Of a stretch of DNA of 7,426 nt, positions 1-5,308 are shown piece after piece. The notes beneath the pieces are model-generated. The model had not been told where the DNA came from and ran no database searches. It saw nothing but the letters and a program-made list of their open reading frames with translations. Both the position numbers and the translations under genes were made by a program. Within the stretch, counting starts at the first letter, position 1. Each line of letters begins with the position of its first letter. This DNA comes from Haloferacaceae archaeon PL-Br10_E2g29 (GTDB lineage: Archaea > Halobacteriota > Halobacteria > Halobacteriales > Haloferacaceae). The stretch lies in NCBI GenBank assembly GCA_001563965.1, contig LKMS01000077.1:1-7426 (forward strand), read 5' to 3'.

Positions 1-11
1 CCACATCGCAT

Positions 12-476
12 ATGTCGCGTGAGCGAAGCGCCGCCGACCCGACAGCCGACGAGGCCGGCGGCCAGTCGACCGGTGCCGACGAGCGAGTATCGCCCAAGGG
101 AGCCCCGGACATCGGCGAACTCGACGACCGGCTCGGCGAACTCACCGCCGAGTTCGAGGCGTTCGAGGCCGACATTCAGCAACGAACCATCGACAAACCG
201 GCGGTCGAATCCGAACTCAAACGCTACGTTCGCTCGAAACGTCGCCGCGGCCACGCCCGCGGGTGGGGGCCGTATCTGGTCTTGCTGTACGGCACGGTGA
301 TGACGCTTGGCGCGTTTTTCCTGTTCGAAAGCGACTGGCTCGCCATCCTCGCCATGTTGATTATTTTCCTCTCGACACTTGGGTTGTACACGCTGTTCGT
401 CCTCGTTGGCGTCGGCCTCAACCTCGTCGACGTTCCCGGCAAGGCCATCGATTACGCGCGAGACCGTCGTAACTGA
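12..476 (+). CDS. Small two-helix membrane protein, function unknown
   Basis: This 154-residue protein has three parts. Residues 1-33 are polar, rich in Ala, Asp and Glu, and probably disordered. Residues 34-75 are charged and helix-forming with a coiled-coil look, followed by a strongly basic patch (SKRRRGHARG, about 75-84). Two hydrophobic segments follow at about 86-105 and 109-136, separated by a very short ESD turn, so they should form a tight transmembrane hairpin. The basic patch just before the first helix suggests, by the positive-inside rule, that the long N-terminal part is cytoplasmic. There is no signal peptide. I do not recognise a family with confidence; small coiled-coil plus two-helix proteins are common hypotheticals in haloarchaea. 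The ATG at 12 is the first start visible, and the promoter would lie outside the window. A gap of 115 bases separates it from the next gene, so no operon is implied. Confidence 0.8.
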   Translation: MSRERSAADPTADEAGGQSTGADERVSPKGAPDIGELDDRLGELTAEFEAFEADIQQRTIDKPAVESELKRYVRSKRRRGHARGWGPYLVLLYGTVMTLGAFFLFESDWLAILAMLIIFLSTLGLYTLFVLVGVGLNLVDVPGKAIDYARDRRN

Positions 477-545
477 GCGTCGAACAGCGCCGAACAACCC
501 ACGACACGCACACCGGGGAAGTCGGCACCGAGGTGGCAATAGGTT

Positions 546-570
546 GGGTAAGGGATACGTTTACATACCC
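546..570. promoter_or_regulatory. Promoter box with overlapping inverted repeat upstream of the RHH gene
   Basis: The segment GTTTACA (559-565) lies 27-33 bases before the ATG at 592, the position expected of an archaeal TATA box for a transcript with a very short leader. It sits inside an inverted repeat, GGGTA (546-550) and TACCC (566-570), separated by 15 bases. A second smaller dyad, GTAA (548-551) and TTAC (561-564), overlaps it. Ribbon-helix-helix proteins often bind repeats over their own promoters, so this could be an autoregulatory operator. That role is inferred from position and symmetry only. The rest of the 477-591 gap shows nothing else I can name. Confidence 0.4.
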
Positions 571-591
571 GTCTGAGAGTTATACGGTGTC

Positions 592-1005
592 ATGGTCAAG
601 TCGACTGTTCGGTTCTCTGAAACGGTCATGAACCGAGTCGAAGAGCTTGTAGAAGGCGAAACCTTCTCGAGTAAGTCGGAGTTTCAGCGGTTCGCGGTCG
701 AGTTTGTGCTCTCCGAAATCGACGACTACGAGCCTGAAATGCTCGATTTCGAGGATGTTCGTGATGAGGTGTTTCCCAGCCAATCGACTCGCGATGTCGA
801 GTCGGTCGGCGACCCCGGCGGCGAGTTCTATCAGGTTGCCGCGCGCGTGCGCCAGTTCGCCCACCGTGGCGAGATCGACACCGCTCGCGACCTCATCGAC
901 ACCCACTATGCGGCCTCCGATCCGCGGTGTATGATTCTCGATGATATCGTCGAAGCCGCCAGACAGCAGTCGACCTGTCGGACCGACCACCAGCAACCCG
1001 AGTGA
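592..1005 (+). CDS. Ribbon-helix-helix (CopG-type) DNA-binding protein
   Basis: This 137-residue protein begins with a typical ribbon-helix-helix fold. It has a short beta strand (VKSTVRFSE, 2-10), helix A (about 11-22), a turn with GETFSSKSEF (22-31), and helix B (about 28-44, ending FVLSEID). RHH proteins dimerise through the strand, which inserts into the DNA major groove. Residues 46-75 are acidic and probably a flexible linker. Residues 77-125 look like a second small helical unit (EFYQVAARVRQFAHRGE, then ARDLIDTHYAASDPRC, then a final helix), which I cannot assign. The family is usually a short transcriptional regulator, so the extra C-terminal 90 residues set this one apart. They could sense a ligand or bind a partner. 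The ATG at 592 starts exactly at the RHH strand and has a TATA-like box upstream. No toxin gene is adjacent: the next gene is an FMN reductase with its own promoter-like box, so a toxin-antitoxin role is not supported. Confidence 0.85.
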   Translation: MVKSTVRFSETVMNRVEELVEGETFSSKSEFQRFAVEFVLSEIDDYEPEMLDFEDVRDEVFPSQSTRDVESVGDPGGEFYQVAARVRQFAHRGEIDTARDLIDTHYAASDPRCMILDDIVEAARQQSTCRTDHQQPE

Positions 1006-1046
1006 CCGACCCGTTCGCTTGACGCCGACTTGACCGAAGCGAACGC

Positions 1047-1052
1047 TTTTTT
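1047..1052 (+). promoter_or_regulatory. TATA-like box of the FMN reductase gene
   Basis: A run of six T inside CGAACGCTTTTTTG lies 23-28 bases before the ATG at 1075. The preceding purine-rich CGAACG suits a BRE element. No Shine-Dalgarno sequence precedes 1075, which fits a leaderless message. This also argues against the in-frame TTG at 1030 as the start, because translation from there would begin upstream of the promoter. Confidence 0.5.
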
Positions 1053-1074
1053 GTCAACCAATCTGACTCGACGT

Positions 1075-1653
1075 ATGACCGATCCACACGTCGTTGCACT
1101 CATCGGAAGTCTTCGAACGAGGAGTTACACACGCATTGCGGCCACTCGCGCGCTTGCGGCTGCCGAGTCTGCGGGCGCGACGACCGAACTCATCGATATC
1201 CGCGAGTACGACCTGCCGGCGTTCGATCCGGGGCGTGACTCGCCGGGCGATAGTGCGACGCTCACCGCCAGTGTCGACGCGGCCGACTCGATTTTGCTGG
1301 CCAGTCCAATGTACCATGGATCGTATTCGGGGGTGCTGAAGAACGCCATCGATTACTGTGGATTTGACGAGTTCGAGGGGAAAACGGTCGGCCTGTTGGC
1401 GGTCTCCGGTGGCTCGTTTCCCCTGACGACGCTCGAACATCTGCGTTCGGTCTGTCGGGCGCTCAACGCGTGGGTGATTCCCCATCAGGCTGCGATTCCG
1501 AACGGCCGTACCGCATTTGCCGACGGCGTGTTCGTCGACGAAAAAACCGCAAGCCGGGTCGACACGCTTGGCCATCGACTGGTGCAGTATGCCGATATCG
1601 AACCCGAACTGTCGACGTTCGAGGGTGGACAGAACCAGGGCGCGAGCGACTGA
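1075..1653 (+). CDS. NAD(P)H-dependent FMN reductase family flavoprotein
   Basis: This 192-residue protein is a flavodoxin-like fold member of the NADPH-dependent FMN reductase family (azoreductase, chromate reductase and SsuE relatives). Such enzymes transfer hydride from NAD(P)H to FMN and then to quinones, azo compounds, metals or free flavin in the cytoplasm. The N-terminal strand leads into the FMN phosphate loop GSLRTRSYTR (about 11-20, family pattern GSxRxxS). The second flavin contact is SPMYHGSYSGVLKNAIDY (about 75-92, family pattern SPxYxxxxxGxLKNAID), where the LKNAID helix is diagnostic. A Gly/Ser-rich loop near 105-111 (AVSGGSF) would contact the isoalloxazine edge. The length is normal for the family. 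I chose ATG 1075 because the FMN-binding strand begins four residues later and a TATA-like box ends 23 bases upstream. The electron acceptor cannot be told from sequence. It stands alone, 91 bases before the stress-protein gene. Confidence 0.92.
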   Translation: MTDPHVVALIGSLRTRSYTRIAATRALAAAESAGATTELIDIREYDLPAFDPGRDSPGDSATLTASVDAADSILLASPMYHGSYSGVLKNAIDYCGFDEFEGKTVGLLAVSGGSFPLTTLEHLRSVCRALNAWVIPHQAAIPNGRTAFADGVFVDEKTASRVDTLGHRLVQYADIEPELSTFEGGQNQGASD

Positions 1654-1683
1654 CTGATTGACCGATTGACGGATCGACTCATT
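1652..1683. repeat. Degenerate 8-base tandem repeat
   Basis: Four head-to-tail variants of an 8-base unit run across the end of the FMN reductase gene and the following gap: GACTGATT, GACCGATT, GACGGATC, GACTCATT. A partial fifth may follow. Because 8 is not a multiple of three, the TGA triplets fall in different frames. It probably arose by slippage. No function is visible. Confidence 0.55.
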
Positions 1684-1705
1684 GGCTGAGCCGCCACCGG
1701 GACAA

Positions 1706-1715
1706 GAGTTAAGCG
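1706..1715 (+). promoter_or_regulatory. TATA-like box of the universal stress protein gene
   Basis: The segment GAGTTAAGCG contains TTAAG at 1709-1713, 32-36 bases before the ATG at 1745. This would place the transcription start a few bases before the start codon, a near-leaderless transcript. It is the only AT-rich box between the two genes at a suitable distance. The call rests on position and composition only. Confidence 0.4.
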
Positions 1716-1744
1716 ATCTGCCACGAAACGTGTGTCGAGTTACC

Positions 1745-2323
1745 ATGTCACTCTATGATCGGATTCTGGTTCCCACTGACGGCTCCGAGGAGGGACAGCG
1801 AGCGATTGCACACGCGCTCGATCTCGCGACGATCCACGACGCGGCGGTGTCAACGGTGTACGTCATTAACACGGCGAGCTACAACGGACTCCCGATGGAA
1901 ACGGCGTGGGAACAGGTCGATCAGCTGTTGCAGGATGACGCATCCGAGGCGGTCAGCGCGGTCAAAACACTCGGCGAGCGCCATGGTGTGGACGTCAACA
2001 CCACGGTTGTCGAGGGATCGCCGAGCACCGAAATCCTCCGTATCGCCGACCGCGACGATTGTGACCTGATCGTCATGGGAACCCGCGGCCGCGGCGGCAT
2101 CGATCGGTTGTTGCTCGGAAGCGTCGCCGAAAAAGTCGTCCGCGGCGCGCAGGTTCCGGTGTTGACTATTCGTGTCGGCGAGAAGCCGGCCGAGCTCCCC
2201 AGTGAGCGAGAACACGCTGCGGTGACAGCCGACGCTGAACATGAGACGGGCGACACGGAGGGCACGTCCGGACGGACACAGAATACGGCCAGCGGGACGA
2301 CAGACGGGTTTCCGACCGGCTGA
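1745..2323 (+). CDS. Universal stress protein, UspA family, ATP-binding type
   Basis: This 192-residue protein has one Usp domain (residues 1-145) and a polar tail. The first strand and loop, ILVPTDGSEEGQRAI (about 7-21), carry the conserved Asp that contacts the adenine or ribose. The phosphate-binding motif is intact at 112-126: G-TR-G, nine residues, then GS (Gly112, Gly115, Gly125, Ser126), matching the G-2X-G-9X-G(S/T) signature of ATP-binding Usp proteins. The final strand, VPVLTIRV (137-144), is the usual dimer edge. Usp proteins are cytoplasmic dimers that bind ATP and modulate stress survival; haloarchaea carry many paralogues and the target of this one is unknown. The tail (about 146-192) is rich in Glu, Thr, Gly and Asp and should be disordered. 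The ATG at 1745 is preferred over an upstream in-frame TTG at 1682, because the Usp fold starts at residue 3 and the promoter-like box lies between the two. It is convergent with birA. Confidence 0.93.
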   Translation: MSLYDRILVPTDGSEEGQRAIAHALDLATIHDAAVSTVYVINTASYNGLPMETAWEQVDQLLQDDASEAVSAVKTLGERHGVDVNTTVVEGSPSTEILRIADRDDCDLIVMGTRGRGGIDRLLLGSVAEKVVRGAQVPVLTIRVGEKPAELPSEREHAAVTADAEHETGDTEGTSGRTQNTASGTTDGFPTG

Positions 2324-2326
2324 ATA

Positions 2327-2338
2327 GTGAGTACTCAC
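2327..2338. repeat. Perfect 12-base palindrome between convergent uspA and birA
   Basis: GTGAGTACTCAC reads the same on both strands and begins four bases after the uspA stop codon, in the 45-base gap before the birA stop. A CACGTG hexamer overlaps its right end (2336-2341). With no loop and no T-run it is a poor intrinsic terminator. It may be a protein-binding site or chance. Confidence 0.5.
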
Positions 2339-2368
2339 GTGAACATCCAACCCTCAGGCGGTCTCACT

Positions 2369-3397
2369 TCATGACGACGCCGGTCGAAGGTGTTCGCAGT
2401 CGCCCGCGTGGACGACTCGCTCGCCCGAGTCGGTGTCGATCACGAGCGCACCGGGAAACCGAACGCCGACCGCTCGCCCTTCGATGGTTTCGCGGGCAGT
2501 CTCAACACGAACCTGCTGGCCGAGCGTCGTCGCGTGGGTTCGCCAGCGCGAAAGCACGGTTTCGGGTTCCGCAAGCAGCGTGGACAGCCGGTTCAAGAGG
2601 TCGTGAAGCACCGCGCGCCGGTCGACATCGCCGACCTGTTCGCGCAGGCTCGTTGCCCCTGACGGGAGCGCCGAGTGGTCGATGTTGGCGTTGATGCCGA
2701 TCCCGAGCAACACCCACGAGACACGGTCGGCTTCGCCCTCCATCTCGGTGAGAATGCCGGCGAGTTTCCGACCGCCGCGACCGACGGCGTCGGTACCGTG
2801 GTCGGTGTCGTTACTTCGGTTGGTGTCGTCACCGCGGTTGCTGTCGGCTGTGTCGGCAACGGCGTTATCTTCGGTTTCGACGAGCACGTCATTGGGCCAT
2901 TTGAGCACCGCGTCGACCCCGACCGACTGGCAGGCTTCGACCGTCGCCACACCCGCAGCGAGCGTGGCAATCGGCACCTGTGCCGTCGGCAAGTCGGGCT
3001 GACAGACGACCGAGCACCAGATGCCGCCGCGTGGGGCAGTCCACGCACGCCCGCGTCGACCCCGACTGGTCGTCTGTTCGTCGGCGACGACGACGATCTC
3101 GCGGTCACCAGCGGTGGCCAGTTCGCGAGCCCGATCGTTGGTCGATGAAACCGAGTCGTGGTACTCGATTCGGTAGGGGGCGTCGAGGTCGAACGCGATG
3201 GCCGCCGCGCCGTACTCGGGGACCTCCCGTACCGTGTAGCCCGCCGATGTGCTGTCGATGTCGAACCCCTCGGTGCGCAGCGCATCGACCTGTTTCCAGA
3301 CGGCCGCCCGCGAGATACCAAGCTGCTCGGCGAGCGTTGGCCCGCTGACCGGTCCGGATTCGAGCGCCGAAAGCAGCGCGCGACGCGTCTCGTTCAT
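2369..3397 (-). CDS. birA: Biotin-[acetyl-CoA-carboxylase] ligase with N-terminal HTH
   Basis: This 342-residue enzyme activates biotin with ATP to biotinyl-5'-AMP and attaches it to a lysine of biotin carrier proteins. Residues 2-58 form a winged helix-turn-helix (LAEQLGISRAAVWKQVDAL), the class II BirA arrangement that allows autoregulation of biotin genes. The catalytic domain has STNDRA (85-90), the ligand loop SRGRRGR (111-117), KWPND (166-170), KLAGIL (211-216) and GIGINAN (232-238). A small SH3-like domain follows (about 291-342). Two oddities stand out: the first Gly of the usual GRGRRGR is Ser, and about 35 Asp/Asn/Thr/Gly-rich residues (175-209) are inserted between KWPND and KLAGIL, where relatives have a short hairpin. 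I chose the ATG whose first base is 3397 over an in-frame GTG at 3415, because a TATA-like box lies 24-30 bases upstream and the HTH starts at once. The gene is divergent from cofD and convergent with uspA. Confidence 0.95.
   Translation of the reverse strand: MNETRRALLSALESGPVSGPTLAEQLGISRAAVWKQVDALRTEGFDIDSTSAGYTVREVPEYGAAAIAFDLDAPYRIEYHDSVSSTNDRARELATAGDREIVVVADEQTTSRGRRGRAWTAPRGGIWCSVVCQPDLPTAQVPIATLAAGVATVEACQSVGVDAVLKWPNDVLVETEDNAVADTADSNRGDDTNRSNDTDHGTDAVGRGGRKLAGILTEMEGEADRVSWVLLGIGINANIDHSALPSGATSLREQVGDVDRRAVLHDLLNRLSTLLAEPETVLSRWRTHATTLGQQVRVETARETIEGRAVGVRFPGALVIDTDSGERVVHAGDCEHLRPASS
2786..2857. repeat. Imperfect 18-base tandem repeat inside birA
   Basis: Two adjacent 18-base units, 2804-2821 and 2822-2839, agree at 15 of 18 positions (both begin GGTGTCGT and end CGGTT on the plus strand). 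More degenerate copies flank them at 2786-2803 and 2840-2857. In the BirA frame they encode six-residue units NRGDDT and NRSNDT, flanked by ADTADS and DHGTDA. The in-frame period suggests replication slippage produced the insertion in the protein. Confidence 0.7.
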
Positions 3398-3420
3398 ACT
3401 GGAGGATACGGCCACACGGC

Positions 3421-3427
3421 AAAAGAG
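3421..3427 (-). promoter_or_regulatory. TATA-like box of birA (minus strand)
   Basis: Read on the minus strand this is CTCTTTT, 24-30 bases upstream of the birA ATG at 3397, the spacing of a leaderless archaeal promoter. No Shine-Dalgarno sequence precedes the ATG. It lies back to back with the cofD box at 3435-3442. Confidence 0.5.
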
Positions 3428-3449
3428 CCGTCGGATACAAATCCGTCGG
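3428..3449. promoter_or_regulatory. Dyad and direct repeat in the birA-cofD divergent promoter
   Basis: CGGAT (3432-3436) and ATCCG (3441-3445) form an inverted repeat with a 4-base spacer. CCGTCGG occurs twice as a direct repeat (3428-3434 and 3443-3449), 15 bases apart. The first CCGTCGG copy sits exactly between the two opposed TATA-like boxes, so it occupies the BRE position of both. The dyad straddles the cofD box. A regulator bound here could affect both genes; which protein, if any, is unknown. Confidence 0.35.
3435..3442 (+). promoter_or_regulatory. TATA-like box of the cofD operon
   Basis: ATACAAAT lies 24-31 bases before the cofD ATG at 3466, fitting a leaderless or near-leaderless start. 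No Shine-Dalgarno sequence is seen before 3466. As the first gene of the overlapping cluster ending at 6863, cofD would be transcribed together with the next three genes from here. Confidence 0.5.
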
Positions 3450-3465
3450 CCCCATACAGTGGCGC

Positions 3466-4491
3466 ATGCTTACGTTTCTCGCCGGTGGCACGGGCACGCC
3501 GAAACTGCTCGCGGGCGCGCGGCGACTCGTCGATTCCGACCGCCTGACCGTCGTCGTCAACACCGGCGATGACATCGAACTCGGCGGGCTCGTGGTCTGT
3601 CCGGATCTCGACACCGTGCTCTTTCACGAGGGCGGTGTGCTCGACACCGACCGCTGGTGGGGAATCGCCGACGACACCCATGAGACGAACCGTGAGCTCC
3701 ACCGCTTGGCCGACGTTGCCGACCTCGATGGCGGGCCGCAGTATCTCGCAGCCGACAAACAGACGAGCGGCCGAGAAATTGCGCGTTGGCGGCGTTTTTC
3801 GGGCGTGGCGGAGTTCATGACGATCGGCGACCGCGACCGCGCAGTCCACATCACTCGGACGAGTTTGCTCGATTCGGGCTTCTCGCTGACCGAAGTCACC
3901 GAAACGCTTGCCGATTGTTTCGACATCGACCTCACCGTGTTGCCGATGAGTGACGATCCGGTTGCGACGATGATCGAGACGGCCGATGGCGAGATGCACT
4001 TCGAGGAGTACTGGGTCGGCCACGGCGGCACCCCCGACGTCCGCGGCGTCGAGTTCCGCGGAAGCGACACGGCCGAACCGACCGACTCGGTCAGAAACGC
4101 CCTCACCGATCCGGTCATCATCGGCCCGTCAAACCCCGTGACGAGCATCGGCCCCATCTGCGCGCTGGATGGCGTTCGCGAGGCGCTTGCGTCGACCCCG
4201 GTTGTGGCGGTCTCACCGTTCATCGAAGATCGGGTGTTTTCGGGGCCGGCCGCGGAACTGTTGGCTGCAGTCGGCCACGAACCGAACACCCGCGGTGTCG
4301 CCGACGCCTACCCGTTTGTCGATGCGTTTGTGTTGGACACCGACGACACAACCGACCTCTCGCGACCGACGGTCCGCACCGACACCGAAATCACCGACCG
4401 AGACGACAGCGAGCGGGTGATGCGCGCGGCGCTCGCGGCGCTCGACCGGGTCGACAAACCGGCGAAAAAGGGGTGGGCGGTCGATGTTTGA
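3466..4491 (+). CDS. cofD: 2-phospho-L-lactate transferase (F420 biosynthesis)
   Basis: This 341-residue CofD joins the phospholactyl moiety of a guanosine-activated donor (LPPG, or the enolpyruvyl analogue in other lineages) to the deazaflavin FO, giving F420-0 and releasing GMP. This creates the core of coenzyme F420 in the cytoplasm. The N-terminal nucleotide loop is AGGTGTPKLL (6-15). The FO-binding region NTGDDIELGGL (32-42) with CPDLDTVLF (45-53) is highly characteristic. GPSNPVTSIGPI (220-231) and SPFIEDRVFSGPA (250-262) are the other conserved blocks. The length is slightly above the usual 300-330 because of an acidic stretch near 291-315. ATG 3466 places the nucleotide loop at the normal position. 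The stop overlaps the start of the next gene by eight bases, which makes translational coupling likely. CofE and the FO synthase genes are not in the window. Confidence 0.96.
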   Translation: MLTFLAGGTGTPKLLAGARRLVDSDRLTVVVNTGDDIELGGLVVCPDLDTVLFHEGGVLDTDRWWGIADDTHETNRELHRLADVADLDGGPQYLAADKQTSGREIARWRRFSGVAEFMTIGDRDRAVHITRTSLLDSGFSLTEVTETLADCFDIDLTVLPMSDDPVATMIETADGEMHFEEYWVGHGGTPDVRGVEFRGSDTAEPTDSVRNALTDPVIIGPSNPVTSIGPICALDGVREALASTPVVAVSPFIEDRVFSGPAAELLAAVGHEPNTRGVADAYPFVDAFVLDTDDTTDLSRPTVRTDTEITDRDDSERVMRAALAALDRVDKPAKKGWAVDV

Positions 4492-5308
4492 GCCGCCGCT
4501 GGCGCTTGCGAGTTTGAGCGGCGAGGCCGACGCCGACTGGGCGCTTGCAGGGCGGAATCTGGCCGGCGCTGCGTTTCTCGGCGGCATTGCGCTTGACGAG
4601 CCCTCGCGAGCAGCCGCTCGCGACCTTGTTGCCCGTGACCGCCAGGAGTTTCTGCCCGCCGATCCGGTGGCGTTCATCGACGAACAGTTGTCGCGGGTCG
4701 CCGCCGCAAACCGGGCGGTTGGGCCGTCGATTCGCCCTGGAATCAACGTCCGAACCACAACGGCCGAGCCGCTCGAAGCAGTTGCCGAACGGTGTCGTGC
4801 GTACGACGCCATCTGTGAACTCAATGCCCACTGCCGACAGTCCGAACTGACCGCGGTCGGATGCGGCGAGACGCTTCTGACTGAGACGGATCGGTTGAGA
4901 GCGTTCGTCGCGAGCGCGGCCGACACGGGCGCGAAAGTGAGTGTCAAAGTCCGTGCCGAGGTCGACGGCTGTGCGCTCGTGCGTGTCGCCGAAGCCATCG
5001 AATCCGCCGGTGGTGACGCGATCCATATCGACGCCATGGATTCACCGGGCGTCGTCGCACGCGTCGCTGACGCAACCGATCTGTTCGTCATCGCAAACAA
5101 CGGCGTTCGCGACCGCGAGACGGTTCGAACGTATTTCGACGCGGGGTGTGATGCAGTCAGCGTCGGCCGACCGAGCCGTGATCCGACCGGAGCGATCATG
5201 CGCCGCGTTGCCGCCGCAGTCGCCAGCGAAGTCGGTGCCAGCGGTGAAAACCCAGCAAACGAACGGATCGTCAGCGACGGCGGAACCAACAGATGGGTGG
5301 GTCGATGA
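4484..5308 (+). CDS. Dus/DHOD-like FMN-binding TIM-barrel protein
   Basis: This 274-residue protein resembles tRNA-dihydrouridine synthases and the dihydroorotate/dihydropyrimidine dehydrogenase barrel. Recognisable elements in order: PPLALASLSGEADADWAL (4-21, the first strand and flavin loop); CELNAHC (111-117), matching the Dus pattern (D/E)xNxGCP with Asn114 and the candidate catalytic Cys117 kept but the following Pro replaced by Arg; GCGETLL (127-132, as in Dus GxGAxLL); KVSVKVRAEV (151-160, as in VxVKxR); VIANNGVRDRETV (202-214, as in Dus IxNGDI); and GCDAVSVGRPS (221-231, FMN phosphate site). The barrel ends near residue 248. The C-terminal helical RNA-binding domain of true Dus enzymes is missing, so a small-molecule substrate is as likely as tRNA. 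It overlaps cofD by 8 bases and the CitG-family gene by 4. AGGGGTGGG (4469-4477) before the start is a plausible ribosome binding site. Automatic annotation as a tRNA-modifying enzyme should be treated with care. Confidence 0.85.
   Translation: MFEPPLALASLSGEADADWALAGRNLAGAAFLGGIALDEPSRAAARDLVARDRQEFLPADPVAFIDEQLSRVAAANRAVGPSIRPGINVRTTTAEPLEAVAERCRAYDAICELNAHCRQSELTAVGCGETLLTETDRLRAFVASAADTGAKVSVKVRAEVDGCALVRVAEAIESAGGDAIHIDAMDSPGVVARVADATDLFVIANNGVRDRETVRTYFDAGCDAVSVGRPSRDPTGAIMRRVAAAVASEVGASGENPANERIVSDGGTNRWVGR

Noticed and set aside
1030..1074. TTG-initiated 15-residue extension of the FMN reductase
   Set aside because: It would start upstream of the TATA-like T-run at 1047-1052, and the family fold begins just after ATG 1075.
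592..1653. RHH protein and following gene as a toxin-antitoxin pair
   Set aside because: The downstream product is a flavodoxin-fold reductase with its own promoter-like box 69 bases away, not a RelE, PIN or other toxin fold.
1682..1744. TTG-initiated 21-residue extension of the universal stress protein
   Set aside because: It spans the promoter-like box, has no Usp similarity, and Usp domains start at the very N-terminus as seen from ATG 1745.
1054..1746. A 230-codon open frame on the minus strand opposite the FMN reductase
   Set aside because: It is antisense to a gene with clear family motifs and has an Arg-rich composition without domains. Its N-terminal part only reads through the 8-base repeat.
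2675..3148. A plus-strand open frame of 157 codons opposite birA
   Set aside because: Its Val/Gly repeats are simply the antisense reading of the 18-base repeat in birA. There are no motifs, and birA is certain on the other strand.
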